From Hydractinia symbiolongicarpus (taxonomy: Eukaryota > Cnidaria > Hydrozoa > Anthoathecata > Hydractiniidae): a DNA stretch of 64,000 nucleotides. The translations under genes and the position numbers were made by a program. Positions 21,098 to 39,300 of the stretch are shown piece after piece (positions within the stretch are counted from its first letter, which is position 1; each line of letters opens with the position of its first letter). The notes below the pieces were generated by a model. That model did no database searches and was not told the DNA's origin. It worked only from the letters and a program-made list of their open reading frames with translations. The DNA lies in assembly GCF_029227915.1 (NCBI RefSeq), contig NC_079888.1, positions 4,103,001-4,167,000 on the forward strand, given 5' to 3'.

Positions 21098-21734
21098 TAT
21101 AAAGGAACCTGGAAGAAAAGAAGAGTTGAAGTTGAAAATAAATTTCGTTCTACTTCAGTTATTTGCAAACTTTATACAAATCTCGTTTCAGGCATTATTA
21201 ATCTTGTATACAATGACCACTTTAATACTGCTGTTCCGCGGCAGACAATTAACTTGTTTTAACGGCTTGTTTAATTATGTGTCCTCTTTTATAAACAGTT
21301 ATTAAAAATTATCTTTTCTTTTAATTTTATGGACATGATATACAAAATGTACCTTAAACAGGTTTAAACAGGTTTAAAAATGCATGAAATTAGAGAAAGG
21401 TGCATTTCCCAAAGATGATATCCTGTTTCGTTAATTAAAACTACAGTGGAAAAATTTATCGAATTGATATTTTTACCAATATCATTAGCAGAGTCTGTTT
21501 CTGTACCACCCAGTTTACTTTTGTTACTCAATACAAAATAGAGTATTCCCCTCTTTCCCCAATTTCTTCATTTGCTATAAGCTAAATCAATGAAATGTTT
21601 TACTGCGAAGGTGCAAATTAATGCAAGCGTGATTTTAATCCGTAGGTGGTTCTACTAACTTAAATAAAATGATTATCTTGTTTTGAGATTTCGAGAATAC
21701 AATATAGACAACGTTTACTGTACGTGTAAGATAT

Positions 21735-21875
21735 TTTGGGAATAGTATTTTTATTTTGTCGGCAATAGTATTTTTATTTTGTCGGCAATAGTATTTTTAT
21801 TTTGTGGGCAATAGTATTTTTATTTTGTCGGCAATAGTATTTATATTTTGTCGGCAATAGTATTTTTATTTCGGT
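21735..21875. repeat. 23-bp tandem repeat, about six copies
   Basis: Unit GTCGGCAATAGTATTTTTATTTT is repeated head to tail with few substitutions. Confidence 0.9.
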
Positions 21876-21962
21876 TTAATTTTCTTTTAACTACTAGGTT
21901 TATTTTAATATTTTATGTATCATGGTTGGACTTTAGTAAATTAGTTTAGTGCCGTAACCACA

Positions 21963-22060
21963 GCCCCCCCCCCCTCAATAATTTCCTACTAAAAAAAAAG
22001 AAAGAAAGAAAGAAAGAAAAAAAGAAAGAAAGAAAGAAAAAAAGAAAAGAGAGAAAGAGA
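21963..22060. repeat. Poly-C run and (GAAA)n purine tract
   Basis: A run of eleven C residues near 21963-21974 is followed by (AAAG)n from about 21990 to 22060. The small minus-strand frame rich in F and S across this tract is an artefact of the simple repeat. Confidence 0.9.
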
Positions 22061-26561
<4,501 letters not shown>

Positions 26562-28320
26562 TTAATGCCTTAACCAAAACTATTAAAACCGAGTCATGAC
26601 GGTATGAGTATCTACCCTGCGTTAGGGAGGTCCTACAGGCACCCAATATGTGGGAGACAATTGAGGATGGTGGTTTCTTGCACAGATTGCAACTTTTGTC
26701 TTTCTCAATTCCCCATAAGATTGGTTGGAGAGGGAAGGGTGTCGTAGGTTGCCCCTATACAAAAGGAAGTTAGACATTGTGGCAGTGAAAGAATTGTTCT
26801 CCAAGATAAACCATTTTTCACATAAGAGCACCATTTTGTCCAATTGCCTTGCAAATGCAACTGTACAGCTCTGGCATGGTAAATATCTTCTTCGTTTTCT
26901 TTAATGATATTGGAAACAAGCTTTCGGTAAGCATAAGTGCCTTTTGGTGGTATATTTTTGTGGTCTAAGAGCCCTAAGCCAGTTCGACCAGTCTGATGCA
27001 AACCTAAAATCCTTTTGAAATTGAGCTGACTATCGGCCGAAAGAACTGCCTCACTAACTTTCCAATTTCCAGCTTTTAAATCTGGTACGCACTTAGACAC
27101 ACAAGGATTGACAGAATCTATTAGTAACAGATGTCCACTGATTTTGGCAGATTTGAGAACAGATGCAAGACTTTTCAGGGGAAGAGGAAAAGGCGATGTC
27201 GAGGAATATAAGGAAATGTTGGAAATTGAATGAAAACAGAAAATCTTTGTTCTAGTTTTGTGATAGTAGATAGAGAAACTTCATAAAATAATAATGGCCA
27301 ACGGATTCTGGGAATTAACAGATGGTGTAAAAACCAAACCTTATGGACCCCTTTATGAAAAGACCTGTCTATAGCCATAAGTTTGTCTTCGGCATCATTT
27401 AGAAATTCTTGTATTGCAGCAGAATCAGAGAAGGATGAGTTTATTGTTGTGCCTACAAACCTAATTGGATTAGAATGAATGGATGGAATTTTTTCGCTGC
27501 CAACTGTAAACAGTGAACTTTGGACGACTTTTCCCTTATCAATAACAATGCTGCGTGATTTGGAAGGCCTAAACGACATGCCTACCCAATCAAGAGCTGT
27601 TGTACACCTGTTTAATAAATTTTGAGTACTCGGAATTGACGTGGACATTGAGAATATATCATCCACAAAAGCTTTTATTAGGGGTTGGTCTGGGATTTTG
27701 TTTTTATTACCTTCAGTATCAATAAGGCTGGGGGTAACAAACACATATTCAATAATAACGTTTATAGCTGCAAGAAATAGTATAATGGATAGTGTACAGT
27801 CGATAAAAATTCCCCTACAGTGTTGATGCCAACTGGATGGAACAGAAGCCGAAAAAGACAAATTCATGAGTACAAAGCCAAAAAGTGCAGCACCTCACCA
27901 ATTTGCACGTGTCAGAATGTTTTGTCCCGCATAACACTAAGTCGAAGAAGAGACTTTTTATCAAGGGAGAGAAAATTTGGAACATTGCACCAAGGCACAA
28001 TGAAATACTCAACCTGTTAAGTTTTACGGTTAAATCATTTTGTTCCTCCAAGTCACTGCCAAAAAGACAGTTAAACTTCCTTTTCGCAGGATACACAATA
28101 TCAGCGACAAAAAACAAAAACACACACACACACACAAAACAAAGATTGCACAATACCAACCTTGACATCCAACGGTTTTGACCCAACGCCTCAACCAAGG
28201 GGTGGAAGGATTCCAGGCGGGGTACCTCTAATCCAAGGTCCACTAAGTGGCCATCAGGAGGCCCTGAAACTTTGATGAAAAAATCAAATGTTCTTTAAAC
28301 CGTGCAATCTATTGGCATAT
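26562..28320 (-). mobile_element. RLE-class non-LTR retrotransposon copy A (RT part), truncated both ends
   Basis: The minus strand carries reverse transcriptase and the zinc knuckle of the same family as copies BC and D. The 5' side begins within the RT near 28300, adjoining head to tail the 3' end of copy BC near 28330. The 3' side is cut by the (AAT)n array at 26561, just past the zinc knuckle, so the endonuclease and USP parts are missing. Confidence 0.7.
26622..27867 (-). pseudogene. Reverse transcriptase and zinc knuckle of copy A
   Basis: Frame 27867-27175 shows 'GIFIDCTLSIILFLAAINVI' (RT motif B position, GxxxxCTLS), 'KAFVDDIFSMS' (motif C, catalytic VDD) and 'GMSFRPSKSRSIVI' (motif D), then 'IRWPLLFYEVS' of the thumb. 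Frame 27100-26705 carries the thumb and linker ('GNWTKWCSYVKNGLSW', 'CIGATYDTLPSPTNL'). After one more frame change the strand reads 'CNLCKKPPSSIVSHILGAC', a CxxC...H...C knuckle as found before the RLE in R2/NeSL-type elements. At least three frame breaks make it non-functional. Confidence 0.75.
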
Positions 28321-28751
28321 AACAAAAGGGTTGATTGGGGTAATAAGTGGGGTCGTCACACCCAATAACAAGACTTGTAGAAACCTGTAAAGAGGGAACT
28401 AAGCGAGTCAAACCCTATTGCTAGGCAACGTTTTTATATGTATAGATATATTTTTTTAATTTTAATTTTTATTTTATTTTCTATTATTTTAAACTGCCTG
28501 GAAGAAAAAGACGTAAGACACTTTGCTGTTAAGTTCCTTCCGAACGTCACATTGTGTCAAAGCTCTGTCATAGCAGTGAAGCCACTGGTCTGTCTTTTGG
28601 GCTTGAACAATGGCTGTATAGTGCCATAAGCACTCTGATCTTAAAGTGTTTACGGCTTCTTACCTCAGGGTCGATGGTAACCGGAAGGGATACAAGAAAC
28701 TGGTGACATTTCTTTTGAGATATGACCATTTGACATGATGAGACGTTTTAA

Positions 28752-29918
28752 CTAAACTATGAGGTGGGAACCACTATTCACAATTTCCGTCTCTCGTGTT
28801 GCTGTTTGATGGGAATTACACAGAGGACCAAACCACTTATCATTCCCTGTCAAAACCAGAGACATTTCATCAGGAGAGTGTGATTGGAAACATGTGTCAC
28901 ATGTCATTGTAGTTCTAGTACAAAACTGGAACATGGTGGTAGTAAAAAGCGAGTCTGCAGCAAGTTTACTTGGCAAATAACGTAGGATCTCAGGCACATC
29001 ATGCTGTGTAAAAATATCAAAATTACTTTTTACTTTAAATATAGCATTTTTTAGGGCTGCAAGGAAAGAGGATGGATCAACTGGGACTTTCGAAGATGAC
29101 AATTGCTGGAAAACATACAAGCAAGTTGAAGCAAGAGGTGACAAGGAAAGATTTCCTGCCGAGAGGGCTAGATGGAATTGCGGTAGGGAGCTTCAACATT
29201 GCGGAATAGAATTTGCATAGCAAGTGTTACCCTTATTTTGTATTCCACTGTTTGTAAGCATTAAATATTTTGTTGACCCTGAGGATGTCATTTTCCCCTC
29301 AGTTAGGTAGACAGGTGACTTGCTTTTGGCAAATTTGAAAGGCAACTTGTTTTCAGGGAAAACTGTCTGTTGTTGTACTTGGGTGGAAAACCTAGACAAC
29401 GTAAACGCTCAGAATCTAAACAGTACCCAGGAGTGTCAACCTCAACTGCGAAGAAGTGCCCAACCATTACATTGCGTTGTCCCCAATAACAGAGAGTATT
29501 TATCAGTTTTCGTGTCATGCCATTTCTCCATATTTTTCTCACAAGAACATGTCAACTCCATAACTATCGCTGTCTTTGTCATACGAAAAAGTAACACAAT
29601 ATCAGGCCTAAGTTGAGTAACAGCTACATCGGGTGATATAATTAATGTTGTATCAAGATCACACATAACTCTCCAATCTGAAGCCGAATGGAGAATGCCT
29701 ATTTGAGGTTTTTTCTTCTTTGCTGTGGAGTAACTACCAGCAGAAAGGAAACGAATATTGCCAGGTTTGTTGGAGAGAGATGGTTGGTACGATGATAAAA
29801 AATCTTGAAGGGAGGTTACAAGGGTGCGTAACAGTGTCATGTCCATATCTAAACCTATCCTGAGTTAAGGCAACTTTGCAAGCTCCGAAAATATGGGGAA
29901 CTGTACAGATGTTCTCTG
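28752..29918 (-). pseudogene. Copy BC RLE endonuclease and USP domain, broken
   Basis: From high to low coordinates the minus strand shows 'HIFGACKVALTQDRFRYGHD' (end of the zinc knuckle and linker), 'VTQLRPDIVLLF' with 'AIVMELTCSCEKN' (RLE core) and 'VGHFFAVEVDTPGYC'. It continues with 'GIQNKGNTCYANSIPQC' (USP Cys box), 'FTQHDVPEILRYLPSKLA' and 'CNSHQTATRETEIVNSGSH'. The frame changes near 29840, 29540, 29400 and 29190. The C-terminal His box is not visible, so the USP ends early. Confidence 0.7.
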
Positions 29919-30212
29919 TAAGGCCGGCTTCCAATTAGCCCGACTGGCCTGAGCGGATGGAGCCGGCTTCCAATTAGTTGGCTGGCCTTAGCGTACGGGG
30001 CGAACTACGGCGCCATGCTCTAAATTCACGCAATCCGCTGGTGGACTTCCTTGGTCCGCCAACAAAGTTGAAATATATTTAACTTTCTTCGCGGATGTAG
30101 CGAACTCTTGCGCAATCATTTTATTTTGACATATCAGAACACACAGAAAGTTCAGTCAATCGATCAAATATATTTCATTCATGCCCCAGCAGCAGTTCAA
30201 AACAGATAAAAA

Positions 30213-31288
30213 ATGGCGAAATTTAACTCAGAGGTTTTGTATACAGATGCAAGTTAAATCAGTCAATTTAACAATACTGACTTGCCTAGCTTTGATGATG
30301 ACGAAATAGATGATGAACTTCTTGTAGAAGAAGTAAAACAAATGAGGATATTGTGGGATACATGTCGAGGTTACAAAGACTTGAACAAAAAAAATCAGGC
30401 ATGGAAGAAAATTTCTTAAAGACTTCACAAAAATGGTAAGCTCCTTATTTGTAGTCACCTCTGTTGCTCACAAAGGCATGGTTTATTAGATTTGGGCTAA
30501 TATTACATCCCTCAGCAAGCTGGCTAACCTTTAATTTCCCTTGCTAATACCCTAGCAGCTAATAGCTAGATACACACATTGGTTTAAGTTAAGCTAGCTA
30601 GCTTTTAGCTGATGCCTTATTTGAGAGAGAGAAATGGAGTAACTACATCGCAATGCAGATAAAACTAGTCTTTTAAGACGGAAAGTTTAATTAAAAAAAG
30701 GAGGTTTCTCTCCAAAGAATAAGAAGCTGCTGGAGAACTTCTGCATTCTCCCCTTTACAGGGATAATCGGAAAGTTAATGGATTTCGACTGTACTGAGAC
30801 AAACACCTGTGAATGTGGAAACACGAGGATTGGTGAAATTCACTCATGCATGGGATCTGGTGCGGGCCCTTGAGTAAGCATCCCCTGCCTCCTGCAAGAC
30901 ACCAGCCACCGAAATGTAGTAACGTATCTGCTTCAAACTCCATATCGTCCACCGAAATAGACGTCACTCCAGAAATGCAGTCAGAAATTTCGGAGGTTCA
31001 GACACCTGTACTAGCGCAAAGTACACCAATAATAAATCGAAGAGGCAATCGTTTACTGGCTGAAACCCTGTGCCCGTAAAAATTTATAAACAAAGTAAGC
31101 TTGACATGATGTTGGTGGATGCGTTATCAAAGACCTCTGAAACACAGCATGAAGAGAAAAAGAGCAGTGATGAGTTATTTTGTTTGAGCATTGTCGAAAC
31201 ACTTCAAAAACTACGACCAAAGAAAAACAGACAAGCAATAATACGTATTGAAGAAATCCTTTTGGATCTTGAATTTAGTGATGATTAA
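30213..31288 (+). pseudogene. Harbinger MADF/BESS-type DNA-binding protein, degenerate
   Basis: Near 30330 the plus strand reads 'LLVEEVKQMRILWDTCRGYK' and then 'DLNKKNQAWKKIS', matching the MADF (Myb/SANT-like) domain. A splice donor follows near 30436. The later frame 31070-31288 ends in 'LFCLSIVETLQKLRPKK' and 'AIIRIEEILLDLEF', a BESS-like C-terminal helix. Stops and a frame change near 31075 separate the parts. In Harbinger elements this second protein helps bring the transposase to the DNA ends. Confidence 0.65.
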
Positions 31289-31469
31289 ACATTCAACATA
31301 TAATTGTTGTGTTGCTGACATTTTGTGTTTCTTTTTTATATATATACTACTTTACGATATAACAGCTTTATTTCTTTTGACAATATATACAATATATTTA
31401 CCAAGTTAATGTCTGCTTATATGTGTGCTTAACATTAGGCATCAAACAAATCTTGTGTGCTACTGACCA

Positions 31470-32360
31470 TACTTAGTTGCTAAGTAACTGAACCTTCTAT
31501 TGAGTTAAAGTAGTCAAGGAAATCATCTCTAACTATTTTAGCGACTCTTGCATAATTGTTTGAGCCAGCATTAGATATATCTTGCAAACCATTACGAAAG
31601 TTATCAGTCCTCCATTCACCTGGCACAATTCTACCTTGAATCTCGTGGTCTATTAAATTTTGTGGACAGTGCAAGTTTCTTATGTCATTATTTCTATCTG
31701 CAATAAAAAAATTGTGAAGTGATGTGGCAAGCCACCACAATGATGAACTCAACCTGTTAGGTCTTTGGAAACAAGCTAGAGGTTGTACTCCTCTAGAGAA
31801 TATGCCTGTAAACACGAAATCTTGTTGTGCACTTCCGAAGGCATTTTCAACTATTCTTCGTGCCTGTGAAATACGATAATTTCAATTGATTCGGGAAGTT
31901 TTATGCAACATGGATACGGGTTAATTAAGTTAACCCGAAAAGAGGGAACACTTCGTCTCTTACAAACACATAAGAGAAGTGTTTGTCTGTTCCTTGCAGT
32001 AGTCTTGGCTGAGGGACAAATGATCTTTGCAGATTAAAAAACCTAAGTTACTGTTATGGACAACACTTCCATCACGAGTCTGCCATAATCTCCAACATCT
32101 ACCATGGTAAACTGATACATGGCATCGACTACTGCCATAAGAACAATACTGTGGAACTTTTCATAATGTAAAACATTGAACGGCATCGTGGTGTGCACTG
32201 TATTGTCACATGTTTTTCATCAATAGCACCCAAACAATTCGGAAAGTTCCAAAAGTGTTCACACTCTGTCGCTATTTTTTTCCATTCATGTTGAGTAGAA
32301 GGACATTTCATGAATCCTTCTTCTGTCAACCGTTGCCAGATTACTTTTGATGTTTCCTTG
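31470..32360 (-). pseudogene. Harbinger DDE transposase, degenerate
   Basis: Minus strand: 'HFWNFPNCLGAIDEKHVTIQ' holds the first catalytic Asp (GAIDxKH). In a shifted frame 'EKFHSIVLMAVVDAMYQF' and 'DVGDYG' carry the second. Near 31860 'RIVENAFG' carries the Glu, followed by the tail 'FSRGVQPLACFQRPNRLSSS' ending near 31480. The three DDE boxes are recognisable but lie in different frames, so this copy is inactive. Confidence 0.75.
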
Positions 32361-33109
32361 ACTATTCGGCCAACTGATACGTCACTTATTGTGTAACAAG
32401 CAGAAATTGTAGTAAAAGCATCACCCGTAACTATGTAGCGGAGTGTGACAGCTAATCTTTCTTCTGGTTGTATTGACTCACGTTAATGTTTTCACCAGGC
32501 TTGGGCCAACTAACTGTAAAAGTTCCTTAAAATTGTAAGGAGGCATTCTAAAGAATTTGAAGAATATTTCGTGGTCAAAATGATGATGAAATGACAAAAC
32601 AGCTGGCTGTTGTGATATGGCTTGTCTAATGACGGCTGGTTAGATTTTATAGAGGTTGTAAGTCTCCAAAGATTGTGCATAATAGCAAAACCCTCCCTTT
32701 TAACAAGGATTCTCTCAGGAAAAATACATTGACCACTAAACAGGACGCGTAAAACAGTTGCAAAGAAGTTTAGCTTCTGATACCAAATGATAAAATTCTC
32801 CCTTTTGTTTGCATTCTTTATATAACTGCCGCATCCAAAATCGAGGCCTTTTTTACCAAGTAATCTCCTTCTTATAATTATAATTAAAAATAATTGTCTT
32901 CGATTGAAAGCAGTCATGTTTGTTTACAAGCTTAAATTCCCAATTAAATGTATTGGACGTTGCTTTCCTGCTTGTTGCGCTGCGTTCGCTCTGTCTGCCC
33001 GGGTTAAGCGGGCTAATTTGAAGCCGGCCTTTACACAGACTAGAGCTTGCGTCTTTTTGTAATCCCAAGCGAACTACATTACTGGGTGAAGGCAGTGTGT
33101 CATATGTGA

Positions 33110-34558
<1,449 letters not shown>

Positions 34559-34568
34559 ATATCAATTT

Positions 34569-35145
34569 GGTAGTATAATTCCCCTATTAATTTTTATTTT
34601 GCAATATTTCACAATACGCTGATCGGAAGAATTATCAATGCTTGAAATCCATTTTAAAAACTAAGTTAGCCTAAATGAAGATGATTTGAAGTCAAACCAG
34701 CCCTTGAAACCCTTTTATTTTGGAATAGATTGCTATTCAAAGGGAATTATACTACCATGTTTAGATTGGGGTTTTTAAGAATTCGGGATATTATTTAAGA
34801 AAGCAAATGCGTTTTTACAAATTGTTTTAAGAACACTTTTCTTCACTCCAAAAATTTTCAGCAACTTTTAGTATTAAATTATTAAAATTTCGACTTCACC
34901 AGAACGTCGAGCTGACCTGTCCCAACTAAACTCGTCTCCGCTCGCTGACACTCATTCTAACAACAGCATGCAGAAAAAAATATTATGACTTCCCGTAAGT
35001 GAATACATTTGTGTGTATGTATACACCATCAGAAAGGAAACGAGAGCACCAGTAATTTGGGAACAAGTTTATTAATTTTTAATAATTTCTTGGAGCTTTA
35101 TAAAAGAAAAGTTTACAAAATTCTGGGAATTATACTACCCTGTTG
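34569..35145. repeat. Possible MITE with GGTAGTATAATTCCC inverted repeats
   Basis: GGTAGTATAATTCCC at about 34570 is matched by its reverse complement GGGAATTATACTACC at about 34742 and again at about 35129. The 190-bp or 575-bp interval would make a small inverted-repeat element. No coding frame inside. The same 15-mer forms a tandem array at 60283-60420. Confidence 0.5.
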
Positions 35146-38100
35146 CAAAATCTCATACACCAAGCGGGCCATTCAAGCCGAAACGGCAAGGGGCCCAAAG
35201 CTGTGTGTAGCGCTAGCTTGGTTCATACAAAGCTAAACAGACCTCGCCAGGTCGTTTGCAGGGTTGTGCATCGTAAAGCTGTTGTTTGTGGCATGTTTTT
35301 GGGTAAAACATTAATTTTTAAATCCGAAATACACTAATTATATTGTTAATTGGTCGTTTCTTTTATCTATGCTTTTATACTGGTTTAACTAGCTTGTGCA
35401 AAAGCTATGTTTGTACTAGGAGAGCTCCCAAAGCATACTGTCCCTTTGTTTTGTACTGTAGCTAATGTAGCTAACCAATTTAAAAGTGCTAGCTAAACAC
35501 CTTCCTGCACAGCATAAAACAATGTTTTACTCTGTTAAAGTGACTTCTTTTTAAAATAATTCTAGAAAATAAGTGGGAATTTCAATTTTCTGATTTGAGT
35601 TAAAGACCTTTTGGGAAAATTTAAACAAGTCATGGAAGCAGTAGCTACAGAATAGCAGTAGTATCCTGTATATGCAATACAAGGATGCTATAAGACAAAA
35701 TATTGTTTATCTGTTTATCCTTTAAGATTAATTTTTTTATTTTTGAAGATTTAGCTAGGTAGTGAAATATAATGGTCTGAAAAGGCAATGACACTTAGCT
35801 ACATAGTGAGTAATCTATATGTCACAACAAACATTTTGTGTATTAGTAAAGTGATAAACATAGAAAAAATGACAATAAATGTCCAGATAGTGTGACTATA
35901 GCGGTCAAATGTCCATAATGAAGCATCCCAGGTCCTTTTCGTGGAATTCAAAAATTCAAATATTTTGCGTAGAAAAAAGCTTATGGACTTGAAAGTTGTT
36001 ATGGAGTGCATATAGGTCAATGTAATGAAATTAGCATAAAAAATGTTTTTGCATTGGCTATATATACTTCCTGAGTTTCAGAATTTAGGCATTTCAAAGG
36101 ACACAGATGAGACTTTTTAAACAAAACAATAGATTTTGACTAAAAATCAAGCAAATAGGTACCAATATTTTTAGCAAAATGATTTGTTTAAAGTCTCTTG
36201 ATATGCTAAGAAATTTGATTAAGAAATGTTGATTAAGCTCGATTTGGCACATTTTTATATTCCACGACAAGGTATGAGTAGGTTAATACACAAAAACTCA
36301 GTTCATTTTGATACTGTTAGATACTATTTTTTTTAAGTATATACCAGTAAAATTTAACCTGAACCTCACTGTTTCTGAGCATGAAGCTGTTCTTATTTCA
36401 TCAATGACATCAGTGACGTCATGACATCATGACTCACAATTTAAAAGTATGGGTACATATATAGTTTTTAACAGTAACAGCAGCATCTCCAGTATGACAG
36501 CAAGCCTGTACTTTGATTGGAATCCTGCTTCACAACCCTATTTAAGATTATTGCAATCTGAATGCATCAGCAGCTATGGACCTCTTTTTAAAAATTTCTC
36601 GTTTTTAATATGCACTGACACATAGTTTTGCATGTTACGCTTCACCAATTTGCAGAGCGGAAATTTCCTATGTTTGTTCTCTCTGCTTGCTTAAAAAATC
36701 TGCTGATGTGAGGCAAAAAAATATCATATTTGGCTATGTTGCATTGATTTTGAATGCTCTTGTGGTAAAATATTGTAATATGGCACAAAGATAAATTTCA
36801 GTTACTAGCAGGTCAGAGAATCCTGACCATCTCTAGTTTATTTAGTTTGGCATGCAAAAACTTATCCACAACACAGTATTTTCAAATTTAATGATTCGAA
36901 CATAGTTTTGATCAATAGCAACGTAACAGATAAACATTATTTAGTGTTTTATTATTGACAACAAATTAAAAGCAGTAAAAACGAGATTATTGTAGACGTA
37001 AGCCTGCACATTAGCTTCCCAACTTCTAAACTGTAACATGACTATTTCTATCCTGAAAGGATGATAGCCAATGTTGTCCCACATATAAATCACTATTATA
37101 ATATTGCACAACTTAACATAATGCTTTGATTACTGATTAGTGTTGTCATGGCCACACAATTTTTTCTGGAAAATATTGATAGATATTACAGATCAGCCTA
37201 AAAATGTTTCTCATATTTTTCAACACTTTTTCTTCATTGGCATTGAAACAATTTCAAAACATGTATATATATACGGTTATTTTATACTGTGCATATCCTT
37301 TCATTAATTAGTGATGCACGGAAAAGGTGAAAATGTATATACTTGTACCAAATTCTTGTCTTGTTTGCACATTATTTATCTGAGCTTTTGACAAAATCAT
37401 TGCATCATTTTATCTTTAGGTTTAATTAAGAATGTTCAAGAATTTACACTAATCTGCGAGATGTGGCAGAACTAAAGTAGGTTTGTTATATTGTAAGAAT
37501 TATTTTGTGGTTTTTATGTTGTTGTGAATTGCTCAAAGATTGATGATTGCATATACACAATTCTCTGTCCTTAAGCAAGATCTATTCATTCTATTGTTCA
37601 AGAGTAATGAATCATAACATTCCTGACTATGGTACTTCTGAGAAAATTACAATTTTATCGCTGGAAAGTTAATTATATATACTTCCAAAAAAAACCCTAC
37701 CCAACCAATAAGTAATCAGATCACATAGTTTCAAGAAAACCGAATAGCAGGACTTTTAGTTTCAAACTTTTTTTACTGTTGCTTTTTACACATAAGTGTA
37801 TATATATGTAGTAGGTTGTTGTAGAAAAGCACAAATACATTTACTTGTCCTTAACAAATTTTAATTTATAAAATGCTGTAATATCATACAAATACGTATT
37901 TTTTTTACCAAGAAACCTATACGTTTGAGGTGTTGTCTGCATGTTTCTTATACTTTTTAGTTTTCCTCAAATTTGCTAAGCCTGACCCAAGAGCTCTGTC
38001 AATTATCAGTTTTTTCAATATATTTTTTCAATATTTCAGGTGTAACAGTTAAAAGTACCCATAATCTCAGCCAGATCTTGTATGAACGAAATAGTGAAAT

Positions 38101-38302
38101 AGTGAAACTCACTTTGTTTTCTTTTAGGCCACATACTCGACACCTGCTAACACAATGTAACCGTTTAATTCGAATATTTGATGAAATAGTACCCATATTT
38201 TATGGTTTATATATCAGGTTTAATTTTATTTCTTGGTGTTAGGTATCTCTAATATCAAACAAAATTATTGTGTAAGTTACTGTCTGATTTACCAATTTAT
38301 TT
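35146..38302. other. No recognisable gene
   Basis: About 3.2 kb of AT-rich DNA without a supported frame. A cluster of CRE/ATF-like sites lies near 36400-36440. Confidence 0.45.
36397..36437. promoter_or_regulatory. Cluster of CRE/ATF-like motifs
   Basis: Within 40 bases there are TGACATCA, TGACGTCA, TGACATCA and TGACTCA-type octamers. The perfect TGACGTCA is a consensus bZIP site. No gene start is visible nearby, so function is only possible and the cluster may be chance. Confidence 0.25.
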
Positions 38303-39045
38303 GGCCGCACCGTGCATTTTGTTTCCATGAATCTATTGAGATGCTTATTGTATGATTTTTTGGATGGCCGCACAGGTGCATTTTGTTTCTTGAATCTATT
38401 GAGATGCATCAAGACTGTATTTATCGATCTTGCTCAAAATGGACCATAAATTTTCAATTTGATGCATGTCTGTAGAATTCAGGTCTTATATTGTACTCGA
38501 TTGTATGATTTTATTTGGATGGCCGCACCGTGCATTTTGTTTCCATGAATCTATTGAGACACATATTGTATGATTTTATTGGATGGCCGCACAGGTGCAT
38601 TTTGTTTCTTGAATCTATTGAGATGCATCAAGACTGTATTTATCGATCTTGCTCAATATGGACCATAAATTTTCAATTTGATGCATGTCTGTAGAATTCA
38701 AGTCTTATATTGTACTAGAATGTATGATTTTATTTGGATGGCCGCACCGTGCATTTTGTTTCCATGAATCTATTGAGATGCTTATTGTATGATTTTATTG
38801 GATGGCCGCACAGGTGCATTTTGTTTCTTGAATCTATTGAGATGCATCAAGACTGTATTTATCGATCTTGCTCAAAATGGACCATAAATTTTCAATTTGA
38901 TGCATGTCTGTAGAATTCAGGTCTTATATTGTACTAGAATGTATGATTTTATTTGGACGGCCGCACCGTGCATTTTGTTTCCATGAATCTATTGAGACAC
39001 ATATTGTATGATTTTATTTGGACGGCCGCACCGTGCATTTTGTTT
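38303..39045. repeat. 219-bp tandem repeat, about 3.4 copies
   Basis: The landmark GGCCGCACCGTGCATTTTGT recurs at 38303, 38521, 38740 and 38959. A related half-unit GGCCGCACAGGTGCATTTTG lies midway in each, so the unit is itself an old duplication. A fifth partial start is at 39026. Copies are nearly identical, pointing to recent amplification. Confidence 0.9.
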
Positions 39046-39300
39046 CTCTTAGTCCAACGAGATATATTAAGACTCCATTACTTGATAAAAAATTTTTATA
39101 ATAATAATACCCGTAATCTGAGCACGAGAAAAAAAGTTGTGCTACGCACATATGAGGTAGCACATGCGATATATTTTTATCAACTTTGTTGCAAGAATTT
39201 ATAGGACGGAAAAATTCGTGGATTTTTCCACGAAATACCGATGCAGGAAATTGTACGACAGGCAAAAATTTGAGTGCCGGCGGACGAGCTAGCTAACGGC
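39046..39300 (-). repeat. Interspersed repeat ending ACTAGCCGTTA
   Basis: Read on the minus strand it starts ACTAGCCGTTAGCTAGCTCG near 39305 and holds the hairpin CGTGGAAAAATCCACG near 39222. Both are shared with the tandem pair at 53834-54075. Confidence 0.5.

Larger units (their letters stand above)
29921..33030. mobile_element. PIF/Harbinger DNA transposon inserted in copy BC
   Basis: The left end (plus strand) starts AGGCCGGCTTCCAATTAGCC and the right end is the reverse complement of AGGCCGGCTTCAAATTAGCC, giving an inverted repeat of about 22 bases with one mismatch. Flanking triplets are GTA at 29918-29920 and TTA at 33031-33033, close to the 3-bp TTA/TAA target typical of Harbinger. 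Inside are a DDE transposase on the minus strand and a MADF/BESS-type DNA-binding protein on the plus strand, the two-gene layout of PIF/Harbinger elements. A second copy of the terminal motif occurs at 29961-29979. Confidence 0.85.

Noticed and set aside
27641-28181. Plus-strand frames opposite the copy A reverse transcriptase
   Set aside because: Shadows of the minus-strand RT; no motifs of their own.
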